DNA of 64,000 bases, from NCBI RefSeq assembly GCF_000512355.1, contig NZ_CP004006.1, positions 2,624,501-2,688,500 on the forward strand, in the 5' to 3' direction. Under the pieces are notes generated by a model. That model saw only the letters and a list, made by a program, of their open reading frames with translations. It did not search any database and was not told the origin of the DNA. Below, in pieces: positions 9,111-16,642 of the stretch. Source of the DNA: Legionella oakridgensis ATCC 33761 = DSM 21215 (GTDB lineage Bacteria; Pseudomonadota; Gammaproteobacteria; Legionellales; Legionellaceae). Position numbers and translations under genes: made by a program. Every line of letters begins with the position of its first letter. The stretch's first letter is position 1.

Positions 9111-11099
9111 TTACTGTTTTAACTGATCTTTTAGTGCCAGTATTTCGTCTCGTATTATTGCGGCCTGTTCAAATTCCATATTTTTTGCATGGGCATGCAT
9201 TTGTTTTTCTAAAGAAGCCAGACGTTTAGCCAGCTGCTCGGGAGACAATGCTTCATACCTTGTCTTGTTTTCTCTTATGCCGCTTCTGCGGACCTGAGTA
9301 TGGGAACTTTCCATAATATCTGCCACTGATTTTTGGATTCCTTTTGGGGTGATACCATGTTGTAAATTAAACGCCATCTGCTTGTTACGTCTGCGCTCGG
9401 TTTCATCCAGCGCGCGCTTCATGGAGCCAGTTATCGTATCAGCATAGAGAATGGCTCGGCCATGAAGGTTTCGTGCTGCACGACCAATGGTTTGAATTAA
9501 GGAGCGGTCAGAGCGCAGAAACCCCTCTTTATCTGCATCAAGAATTGCAACCAGAGAAACTTCTGGCATGTCCAACCCTTCCCGCAGCAAATTAATTCCT
9601 ACCAACACATCAAACTCACCAAGACGAAGCTCGCGAATGATTTCAACCCGTTCAACCGTATCAATATCCGCATGCAAATACTTTACCTTAACCCCCTGTT
9701 CACGCAAATATTCTGTCAAATCTTCAGCCATTCGTTTGGTTAGCGTCGTGACCAACACTCGTTCACCACCGACAACCACTCGGTTAATTTCCGATAATAA
9801 ATCATCGATTTGATTAACAATTGGACGAACTTCAACCTGAGGGTCAATCAACCCTGTAGGACGCACCACCTGTTCTGCCACATTATCTGAATGTTCTTGC
9901 TCATAGGGGCCCGGGGTTGCCGAAACATAAATAGTTTGTGGTGAGCGTTCCACAAATTCTTCAAACCGCAACGGACGATTGTCCAGAGCGGATGGCAGTC
10001 TAAAACCATAATGGACAAGCGTTTCCTTACGTGCACGATCGCCACGATACATGCCTCCAATTTGAGGCACAGTAACATGAGATTCATCAAGAACGAGCAA
10101 AGAATTTGCTGGTAAGTAATCAAATAACGTCGGGGGCGGATCGCCTGCATTTCTTCCAGATAAATAACGAGAATAATTTTCAATGCCAGAACAATACCCA
10201 AGCTCCAGCATCATTTCGATATCAAAATTGGTTCGTTGCTCCAAACGCTGTGCTTCCAGCAATTTATTTTGCGCATTTAGTTCTGCCAAACGTTGCTGCA
10301 GCTCTTCCTTGACCAAATCAATGGTTTGTAAAATACGTTCGCGCGGCGTAACATAATGCGTTTTAGGAAAAATAGTAACGCGCGGTAAGCGTTGCAAAAT
10401 CTCTCCCGTTAATGGATCAAACGTCGCAATATTATCGATTTCATCATCAAACAATTCGATGCGCACTGCATCTTTTTCGGCGTCAGCAGGAAATACATCG
10501 ATCACATCCCCATGCACCCGAAACTGTCCTCGCTCTAACGTTTGGGGACTACGAATGTATTGCATTTCTGCAAGCCGTCTTAAAATTTTACGCTGATCGC
10601 ATTGTTCTTTTCGGGAGAGATGTAATACCATACGCAAGTATGAATCCGGATCCCCAAGGCCATAAATAGCGGAAACCGTCGCCACAATGATGGCATCTTT
10701 ACGCTCAATAAGTGCCTTGGTGGCTGACAGACGCATTTGTTCAATGTGCTCATTAATGGAAGCATCTTTCTCAATGAATGTATCCGAGGCAGGAACATAG
10801 GCTTCAGGTTGGTAATAATCATAGTAAGAAACAAAATATTCCACTGCATTTTCGGGAAAAAATGTTTTAAATTCGCCATATAATTGCGCCGCCAGTGTTT
10901 TATTAGGCGCCATAATTAATGTTGGTCTTTGTAAAGCCTGAATCACATGTGCAATAGTATAGGTTTTACCCGAACCAGTTACACCTAAAAGGATTTGACG
11001 GGCTAATCCGGACTCAATACCGTCGACCAAGGAAGCAATGGCCGTAGGCTGATCCCCTGCCGGCCGATAGTTTGCGTAAATTTTAAATACTTTCTTCAT
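9111..11099 (-). CDS. uvrB: Excinuclease ABC subunit B
   Basis: UvrB is the helicase-like damage-verification subunit of nucleotide excision repair and works with UvrA and UvrC. The 662 residues match the usual length. Walker A is [10 protein letters not shown] near residue 40; the beta-hairpin region [12 protein letters not shown], the [17 protein letters not shown] motif, helicase motifs V and VI ([22 protein letters not shown]) and a C-terminal UVR domain ([24 protein letters not shown]) are all present. The start at 11099 ([21 protein letters not shown]) is the family start. Confidence 0.98.
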   Translation of the reverse strand: MKKVFKIYANYRPAGDQPTAIASLVDGIESGLARQILLGVTGSGKTYTIAHVIQALQRPTLIMAPNKTLAAQLYGEFKTFFPENAVEYFVSYYDYYQPEAYVPASDTFIEKDASINEHIEQMRLSATKALIERKDAIIVATVSAIYGLGDPDSYLRMVLHLSRKEQCDQRKILRRLAEMQYIRSPQTLERGQFRVHGDVIDVFPADAEKDAVRIELFDDEIDNIATFDPLTGEILQRLPRVTIFPKTHYVTPRERILQTIDLVKEELQQRLAELNAQNKLLEAQRLEQRTNFDIEMMLELGYCSGIENYSRYLSGRNAGDPPPTLFDYLPANSLLVLDESHVTVPQIGGMYRGDRARKETLVHYGFRLPSALDNRPLRFEEFVERSPQTIYVSATPGPYEQEHSDNVAEQVVRPTGLIDPQVEVRPIVNQIDDLLSEINRVVVGGERVLVTTLTKRMAEDLTEYLREQGVKVKYLHADIDTVERVEIIRELRLGEFDVLVGINLLREGLDMPEVSLVAILDADKEGFLRSDRSLIQTIGRAARNLHGRAILYADTITGSMKRALDETERRRNKQMAFNLQHGITPKGIQKSVADIMESSHTQVRRSGIRENKTRYEALSPEQLAKRLASLEKQMHAHAKNMEFEQAAIIRDEILALKDQLKQ

Positions 11100-11116
11100 A
11101 ATATGAACTATATCAT

Positions 11117-11121
11117 AGGAG
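11117..11121 (+). promoter_or_regulatory. Ribosome binding site AGGAG that decides the aminotransferase start
   Basis: AGGAG lies 4 bases before ATG 11126 and 7 bases before the adjacent ATG 11129. The second spacing is better, so the likely start is 11129. Confidence 0.6.
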
Positions 11122-11128
11122 TTTAATG

Positions 11129-12310
11129 ATGGATATTGTGCTGGCAGATAGAATACAGCAAGTCAAACCATCGCCAACGCTGGCGGTTGCTGCCAAAGCA
11201 ACGCAAATGAAAGCGCAAGGGTTTGACGTCATCGGCTTAGGTACTGGTGAACCCGACTTCGACACTCCTGGGCACATCAAACAAGCAGCCATTGCTGCCA
11301 TCGAGGCAGGCTTTACAAAATACACCGCTGTAGATGGAATCGCCGAGTTAAAACAGGCGGTAAAAAACAAATTCAAAAATGATAATGGCTTGGATTACGA
11401 ATTAAATCAGATTCTTGTTTCCACTGGTGGCAAACAAAGCATTTATAATCTATGCCAAGCCTTTCTTAATGATGGTGATGAAGTTTTAATTCCAGCGCCT
11501 TATTGGGTCTCCTATCCGGACATGGTGCTATTGGCAGGTGGCAAGCCTGTAATTATTTCTGCTTCCTCAGCACAACGTTATAAAATTACAGCCGAACAAT
11601 TAGATGCAGACATCACTCCCAAAACCAAATTATTTTTCATTAACAGCCCTTCCAATCCCTCGGGAATAGCTTATTCCTATGCCGAATTACAGGCATTGGG
11701 AGAAGTGCTTAAACGGCATCCGCAAGTCTTAATTGCGACCGATGACATGTATGAACATATCCTATGGTCCCAGCCTTTTGTTAATATTTTAGACGCTTGT
11801 CCCGAATTATACGAGCGCACCATTGTCCTTAATGGCGTTTCAAAAGCTTACTCAATGACTGGCTGGCGTATTGGTTATGCCGGTGGCCCTGCAAAATTGA
11901 TTGATGCAATGAAAACCGTACAATCACAATCCACCTCCAATCCTTGCTCAATTGCCCAAAAAGCCGCTGTCGCTGCTTTAAACGGTGGCTATGAAACCGT
12001 GAAACAAATGGTCAAAGCTTTTCATGAACGTCATGATTATGTTGTTCAACGGCTGCACAGCATTGCAGGCGTTGAAGTAATTCCAGCCGATGGCACATTT
12101 TATATTTTTCCCAACGTTCAGGAAATTATTAAACGTCGCGGTTTTGCCAATGACTTGGAGTTTGCGGATAGATTATTGCAAGACGTCGGAGTGGCGCTCG
12201 TTCCTGGCTCTGCTTTTGGCAGTGAAGGATGCATCCGTATCTCTTTTGCCACCAGTATGGATACCCTTCGTGATGCCATGGATCGCCTGCAAAAATTTTC
12301 AGAACAGTAA
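11129..12310 (+). CDS. PLP-dependent aspartate/aromatic aminotransferase (class I)
   Basis: A class I fold-type I aminotransferase of the aspartate aminotransferase 1-gamma type, about 393 residues. N-terminal motif [13 protein letters not shown]; the cofactor-contact region [26 protein letters not shown]; and the PLP-binding lysine in [20 protein letters not shown]. The C-terminal arginine region CIRISFATS binds the substrate carboxylate. It likely moves amino groups between aspartate, 2-oxoglutarate and related acids; aromatic or prephenate substrates cannot be excluded. It is divergent from uvrB, with 26-29 bases between starts. Confidence 0.93.
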   Translation: MDIVLADRIQQVKPSPTLAVAAKATQMKAQGFDVIGLGTGEPDFDTPGHIKQAAIAAIEAGFTKYTAVDGIAELKQAVKNKFKNDNGLDYELNQILVSTGGKQSIYNLCQAFLNDGDEVLIPAPYWVSYPDMVLLAGGKPVIISASSAQRYKITAEQLDADITPKTKLFFINSPSNPSGIAYSYAELQALGEVLKRHPQVLIATDDMYEHILWSQPFVNILDACPELYERTIVLNGVSKAYSMTGWRIGYAGGPAKLIDAMKTVQSQSTSNPCSIAQKAAVAALNGGYETVKQMVKAFHERHDYVVQRLHSIAGVEVIPADGTFYIFPNVQEIIKRRGFANDLEFADRLLQDVGVALVPGSAFGSEGCIRISFATSMDTLRDAMDRLQKFSEQ

Positions 12311-12328
12311 TTAATTTCATTTCATCTA

Positions 12329-12357
12329 TTGACCCGCCAGCGGAATCGATCTAAGAT
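12329..12357 (+). promoter_or_regulatory. Sigma70-type promoter of tRNA-Asn, overlapped by a hairpin
   Basis: TTGACC at 12329-12334 and TAAGAT at 12352-12357 are separated by 17 bases, and the tRNA starts 11 bases after the -10. An inverted repeat GCGGAATC/GATTCCGC (12340-12347 and 12355-12362, 7-base loop) overlaps the -10. It may also act as the end of the upstream aminotransferase transcript, but it has no T run. Confidence 0.6.
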
Positions 12358-12367
12358 TCCGCCTCAT

Positions 12368-12443
12368 TCCCCGGTAGCTCAGTCGGTAGAGCGGATGACT
12401 GTTAATCATTAGGTCACAGGTTCGAGTCCTGTCCGGGGAGCCA
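12368..12443 (+). tRNA. tRNA-Asn (anticodon GTT), CCA encoded
   Basis: A complete cloverleaf of 76 bases. The acceptor stem is TCCCCGG paired with CCGGGGA, with discriminator G and encoded CCA at 12441-12443. The D loop is AGCTCAGTCGGTAGAGC, the anticodon loop CTGTTAA with GTT, and the T arm ACAGG-TTCGAGT-CCTGT. Accessory DNA begins directly downstream, but no repeat of the tRNA 3' end was found in the window, so an att site is not claimed. Confidence 0.97.
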
Positions 12444-12475
12444 CACCACATGTGACTGGCTCTTCCCCAAATCCG

Positions 12476-13763
12476 GGCTCTTTCCCATTTAAGGGGGCAG
12501 CTTTAATCACCCGCAGAGGACCTTAACACGTACTCTATAATTTTCAAAATTTCTAAAACCATAAGCTCTTCGCTGAATGAGTTTCATTTTGCGATGAAAG
12601 CCTTCTGTTATTCCATTTGACTTACTAAATCGCCACATTCTGGCCACTTCATCTTTCCAAGCCCAAAGTGTTTTACCTAATGATGCTAATGCTTTAAAAC
12701 CACTTTGCTTTAACTCAGCCAACATTTCTAAGAAAGTAGGTATTACTTTACGGCACTCATGCTGTGTTAGCGCCCTTTTCATTAATAGTGAGTGCAGTTG
12801 TTGCTGAAATTGATATATAGCCTCTATTGCAGGATTTTCAGTGAAAAACGCATCTCTTTTGACTTTCTTCTCATCACTTAAGTTATCAGGTCTTGTTCTT
12901 AATAAGGCTAAGATACCTCTATTGTTTTTAATTTCAGTGGAGAGTTCTCGACAGGTCATCATACACTGATGTTGAATTAAACGGATTACATGAAACCTAT
13001 CAGCCACTATCATAGCATTAGGAAAGTACTTCTTTACTAAGGAACGGTATGTACTGCTCAAGTCCATACAAATCACTTTGACACGTTCTTTTCCAGGTAA
13101 TTGCTGGAGATATTCTTTTAATTCTTGCTCACGACGGCCACGAACCACATCAAATATCTTATGTTTTCTTAGGTCACAAAAAGTAGTTGCAAACCCTTCT
13201 TTCTTACTGAAAAAATGTTCATCAATACCCAGTACCACAGGACATGGTTTATTGATTAATTCTCGATGTTGCTCTTCATAATGCCGCTGATACCAGCGCT
13301 CTATGGTCGCTTTTCCTTTCTTATAACGCTCTGATAAATCTTTTTGCGATACCCCGCGGCTATGCTCATGAAACACTGCAGCTTGAGCTCGCCAAGTAGC
13401 ACGTTGATGTTTATTGATACCGGGAAACTGTTGATTACCATAGCGACAACAAGTATGACAATAAAGCTTATACGCTTTAAACCTCAATACACTTCGACGA
13501 TGCCCTATTAACTCATGGTGTACTGTTCTTACATACGATGATTTCTTGCGAACCTGCTTACTTTGGCAATGACTACACCGAGCTAATCGGTTATAAGTTA
13601 CATCTAATAATAAGGGTTGATACCCACTCACTTTTAATATGGAAAATCCAGGTAAATTTAGGATAAGATTGTTCTTAGGCACTTTAATCTCCTTTTGATC
13701 GCTAAATCAAGGACTTAGTCTAGACTAATTTGATTAAAGTGCCCCCTTAATTGGTGTAGAGCC
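12476..13763 (-). mobile_element. ISL3-family insertion sequence, apparently complete
   Basis: The element is 1288 bp and bounded by imperfect inverted repeats starting GGCTCT and sharing TTAAGGGGGCA (20 of 24 matching). It encodes one intact transposase. No matching 8-bp target duplication flanks it: the 8 bases on the left are CAAATCCG and on the right GACTTGAC. The left side also has a second GGCTCTTCCCCAAAT (12458-12472) that looks like another ISL3-type end, and the right side runs into a solo right end, so the element probably inserted into or recombined with an older copy. Confidence 0.85.
12507..13682 (-). CDS. ISL3-family transposase
   Basis: A 391-residue DDE transposase of the ISL3 family. 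An N-terminal zinc-finger-like region (CSHCQSKQVRKKS, CHTCCRYG) precedes an HTH region (GVSQKDLSERYKKGKATIERWYQ). The catalytic core has D in LGIDEHFF, D in IVADRFHVIRL and E in SNGITEGFHRKMKLIQRRAYGFRNFENY. No internal stop is seen, so it could be active. It lies on the minus strand inside the element with short ends on both sides. Confidence 0.93.
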   Translation of the reverse strand: MPKNNLILNLPGFSILKVSGYQPLLLDVTYNRLARCSHCQSKQVRKKSSYVRTVHHELIGHRRSVLRFKAYKLYCHTCCRYGNQQFPGINKHQRATWRAQAAVFHEHSRGVSQKDLSERYKKGKATIERWYQRHYEEQHRELINKPCPVVLGIDEHFFSKKEGFATTFCDLRKHKIFDVVRGRREQELKEYLQQLPGKERVKVICMDLSSTYRSLVKKYFPNAMIVADRFHVIRLIQHQCMMTCRELSTEIKNNRGILALLRTRPDNLSDEKKVKRDAFFTENPAIEAIYQFQQQLHSLLMKRALTQHECRKVIPTFLEMLAELKQSGFKALASLGKTLWAWKDEVARMWRFSKSNGITEGFHRKMKLIQRRAYGFRNFENYRVRVKVLCG

Positions 13764-13768
13764 GACTT

Positions 13769-13782
13769 GACTTAGTCTAGAC
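13769..13782 (-). repeat. Solo ISL3 right end, left part (interrupted by IS66-type insertion)
   Basis: GACTTAGTCTAGAC matches bases 13712-13725 inside the right end of the complete ISL3 element. The copy breaks at the IS66-type insertion and resumes at 15669. Confidence 0.65.
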
Positions 13783-13892
13783 GTAACTCCCCACGTCATC
13801 CCGAGTGCAGCGAGGGATCTCCAGCAACTGGCAGGTATTAAATTAATGTAAAAAAGACTTGAAAAATTATGCGGTTATGATCAAATAGCTGC

Positions 13893-15284
13893 ATGAAAGA
13901 CCATGAACAAATCATCACAACGCTTTTGGCAAAGATTGCTGAACTGGAAAAAATCGTAGAACAGCAAGCTGCACGAATAGCAGAGCTGGAAAAACGACTG
14001 AACAAGAATAGCAGCAACAGCTCAAAGCCCCCTCAAGTGACGGTTAGGCAAACTACTCCGTACGACATCACTACGTGAAAATGGGAAACGTAACAGTGGT
14101 GGCCAAAAAGGCCACAAGGGCGAAACGTTAAAACAGATTAAATCACCAGATATTGTCAAAAACCATGTATTGCTAACATGCCCGGATTGTTATGGTTCAT
14201 TAGTTTCAATGCCGGTGATTGGAATTGTGAAGCGCCAGGTTTTTGATATTCCACCACCCAAAATTGAAGTCACGGAACATCAGGCTGAAGTAAAATATTG
14301 CGAGTGCTGTAATAAAACGATAACAGCAGCATTTCCTGCAGGTGTTCTTGCCCCTGTCCAATACGGTGAAGTTATTCGTAGTTGGAGCGTGTATTATCAA
14401 TATCAGCATTTTATTCCAGAAGACAGGCTGCAACAGTTGTTTTATGACCTGTACGGAATTCAACTGGCTACTGCAACACGGACTGGATATAACCGGATTG
14501 CCTTTGATACATTGGCATCATTTGAAGAATCGGTATTGTCTGCAGTCAAAACTGCTGCCGTAAAAAACCTGGATGAAACAGGGTTTCGTGTGGCCGGAAA
14601 AACACAATGGTTGCATGTGGCATCGACTAAAACGGCAACTTATTATCACATATCTCCAAAACGAAAATCATTACTGGATGGCCTTTCAGGTACCGTCATT
14701 CATGATCACTGGAAAAGTTATTACAATTTGGGAGGTGTGGAGCATGCCCTATGCAACCAGCATCACTTGCATGAATTAAAAGCAATAACCGAGCATGACA
14801 AAGAACCATGGGCACAGGCTATGACCCGACTATTACGTGTTGCTCTTCGCTGTCGTCATTTTAATGCACATCATGCAATACCTGTTGCTCGCATCAAGCG
14901 GTTGACCAACATCTACAAGAAGATTATTCGAGATGGCTGGCGTATCATGAAACGCTGCCGCCATTGCCATGCAAAGGCAAACAGGGTCGACAACCTCGAC
15001 GGACAGGTCACAACCTCTTGTGGCGTTTATTTCATTACAAACAAGACGTTTTACGGTTTCTTCATGATCTGGCAGTTCCATTTACCAATAATGATGCTGA
15101 GCGTGATTTACGAATGATGAAATGCAAACAAAAAATATCTGGTGGTTTTCGGACCGCTCAAGGCGCTGAACAATTTGCTCGTATCCGAGGATTTATCAGT
15201 ACGATCCGTAAACAAGGATTAAGCATTATCAGTTCCATCCAATCTATATTTTCTGGTACTATCCCTGTGTTATCAGGAATCTGA
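13893..15284 (+). pseudogene. IS66-family transposase (TnpC-like), broken by at least three frameshifts
   Basis: The N-terminal coiled coil (LLAKIAELEKIVEQQAARIAELEKRLNK) and NSSNSSKPP are typical of IS66 TnpC. After KPP the frame shifts at C5 14028-14032 (expected SSDG), shifts again near 14044-14047 (expected GKLLRTTSLREN), and then runs through the zinc-ribbon-like CPDCYGSL and core region (NLDETGFRVAG) until a third shift near 14934-14940. The C-terminal part (HYKQDVLRFLHDLAVPFTNNDAERDLRMMK onward, to 15284) holds the conserved NNDAER. Each shift is a missing base. No single reading frame gives a working transposase. Confidence 0.9.
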
Positions 15285-15320
15285 GATAACAATACAGTCC
15301 AACAGAGCAAGGAATAGTAT

Positions 15321-15611
15321 ATGCATACGGAGTCTTACGTTTACCTTCTGACCAATAAACACAATAATGTTTTGTATACCGGTGTTACCCATGATTTGAT
15401 ACGCCGTGTTTATGAACACAAAAATAAACTGGTGGCTGGATTTACCCAAAAATACAATGTGGATCGACTGGTTTATTTTGAAGTTTGTTCAGGCATCGTC
15501 ATGGCTATTGAGCGAGAAAAACAAATCAAAGGGTGGTCTCGAAAAAAGAAGCAGGATTTGATTAATGCATTGAATCCTGAATGGAACGATTTGTATCCAT
15601 CGCTACTTTAA
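15321..15611 (+). CDS. GIY-YIG nuclease-domain protein, passenger of the IS66-type element
   Basis: A 96-residue stand-alone GIY-YIG domain (YhbQ/UPF0213-like). YVYLLTNKHNNVLYTGVT carries the GIY-YIG-type strands, and R in IRRVYEHKNK and E in IEREKQIKGW fit the catalytic positions. The family consists of small nucleases with unsettled roles. It lies inside the inverted repeats, 36 bases after the transposase remnant, and its stop is 18 bases before the right 40-bp repeat. The gene is intact while the transposase is broken. Confidence 0.85.
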   Translation: MHTESYVYLLTNKHNNVLYTGVTHDLIRRVYEHKNKLVAGFTQKYNVDRLVYFEVCSGIVMAIEREKQIKGWSRKKKQDLINALNPEWNDLYPSLL

Positions 15612-15668
15612 AAATTGTGCCATTGCAGGGAGATCCCTCGCTGCACTCGGGATGACGTGGGGAGTTAC

Positions 15669-15714
15669 GTCTAGACTAATTTGATTAAAGTGCCTCCTTA
15701 ATTGGTGTAGAGCC
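15669..15714 (-). repeat. Solo ISL3 right end, right part
   Basis: The 46 bases match 13718-13763 of the complete ISL3 element with one mismatch (CTCC for CCCC). They begin with the IS66 target duplication and end GTGTAGAGCC. From 15715 to 15888 no gene or further repeat was recognised. Confidence 0.8.
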
Positions 15715-15888
15715 AGCTCTCGTTGATTTTAAGAAATAAATTACTATAAAAATCAGTTTTAGAACAATCTCCATGAGTTCACTCGTGTTGACAACTCATC
15801 TTAAACCCTACGCCACGCAGCTTGTCCACGAGAGCCATAGAGTCTGGACAAGCCGCAGAACAGGCTGAATAAGGGCTATTAACAAACC

Positions 15889-16443
15889 CTAAGGAGATCC
15901 TGGTTTGTTGAGAAAGCTCGGTTCAAGTTCCGATACTCTACCAGTCGCTAAGATATCTTTGAATTTTGCTGCTAACGCAGCTTGCTTTATCATTGGCACA
16001 CGTGATGAAAAAGGTTCTGGGTCCACCAAAGGAACTGGAGAAACCTCTCTTTCTGATCCCGTAAACTCAATATCCATTTCCTCTCGTCTAGGAGCTTGGC
16101 TAAAAACACTTTCGTGTGTTGGCCCATCCCGATTCTGCACTAACCAATAAGAACCACTATCTGTAGGAATAGAAACGATGTCTAAATGCGCATCACCTTT
16201 GACTGCATCCGGTCCAAGCGCCTGCACAATCGCAAGCAAAACAGGATGGCTTCTGTTAATATTTGTCCCACCAGGAGCTAATTCATCCCCCATAAGTGTT
16301 AGATAACGCCCGGGAAAACCCAAGTTATGCAGAACCTTCATAGCCAGATCCGATAATTCAAAATCCCCCCCAGAACACACAACCACCGATGCCATAGGTT
16401 TTGGATTGCTCATCATAATCACCATCATGAATAATAATAGCAT
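15889..16443 (-). CDS. Unrecognised 184-residue protein
   Basis: No family recognised. Several ATGs crowd the start (16443, 16428, 16425, 16416, 16413), so the true N-terminus is uncertain; one near MSNPKPMASVVVCSGGDFEL is likely. The middle is a compact, plausible globular region (LGFPGRYLTLMGDELAPGG, DIVSIPTDSGSYWLVQNRDG). The C-terminal third is rich in proline, glutamate and serine (RREEMDIEFTGSEREVSPVP) and ends ELEPSFLNKPGSP. Its place between an IS element and a large ankyrin protein, and its acidic tail, are compatible with a secreted effector, but that is only inference. Confidence 0.5.
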   Translation of the reverse strand: MLLLFMMVIMMSNPKPMASVVVCSGGDFELSDLAMKVLHNLGFPGRYLTLMGDELAPGGTNINRSHPVLLAIVQALGPDAVKGDAHLDIVSIPTDSGSYWLVQNRDGPTHESVFSQAPRREEMDIEFTGSEREVSPVPLVDPEPFSSRVPMIKQAALAAKFKDILATGRVSELEPSFLNKPGSP

Positions 16444-16550
16444 TTATTGTTTTATAATAGTGCTTGTTGTGTATAAATACAACGATTAAACAGGGAGAAC
16501 AACACCGCAATGATGTCAGGAGCTGAGGGTTAGAAAGACATAAAGCAAGC

Positions 16551-16613
16551 GTAGCCTGGGTGCAGGTTCAAAGGATCGAAACCCAGATTCCACTTTCGTT
16601 TCACCCAGGCTAC
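16551..16613. repeat. REP-like palindromic repeat
   Basis: GTAGCCTGGGT (16551-16561) is repeated inverted as ACCCAGGCTAC (16603-16613) around a 41-base arm that itself contains CGAAACCCAG and TTTCGTTTCACC. The layout resembles the dispersed repeats of the GTAG-CTGGGT-GAA type common in gammaproteobacteria. No T run follows on either strand, so a classic terminator is unlikely. Confidence 0.65.
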
Positions 16614-16642
16614 ATTGGCTTCTAGTCTAGGTTTTAATAAAA

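Larger units (their letters stand above)
13783..15668 (+). mobile_element. IS66-type element with 40-bp perfect inverted repeats and an 8-bp target duplication
   Basis: The ends start GTAACTCC and end GGAGTTAC and form a perfect 40-bp inverted repeat (13783-13822 and 15629-15668). The element is flanked by the 8-bp duplication GTCTAGAC (13775-13782 and 15669-15676). GTAA termini and 8-bp duplications are family traits of IS66. The 1886-bp element has a decayed TnpC-like transposase and an intact GIY-YIG gene, and lacks tnpA and tnpB. The inner part of the repeat holds a CATCCCGAGTGCAGCGAGGG sequence of a kind seen as a dispersed repeat in many bacteria. The insertion site lies inside a solo ISL3 right end. 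Confidence 0.82.

Noticed and set aside
9848-10201. A 117-codon minus-strand frame inside uvrB
   Set aside because: It is an out-of-frame shadow of the conserved uvrB helicase core.
12368-12443. tRNA-Asn as an integration (att) site of a genomic island
   Set aside because: Accessory genes follow the tRNA, but no integrase gene and no direct repeat of the tRNA 3' end were found in the window.
15321-15611. GIY-YIG gene as a homing endonuclease of an intron
   Set aside because: There is no split host gene or intron structure; the gene is contained within the IS66-type inverted repeats.
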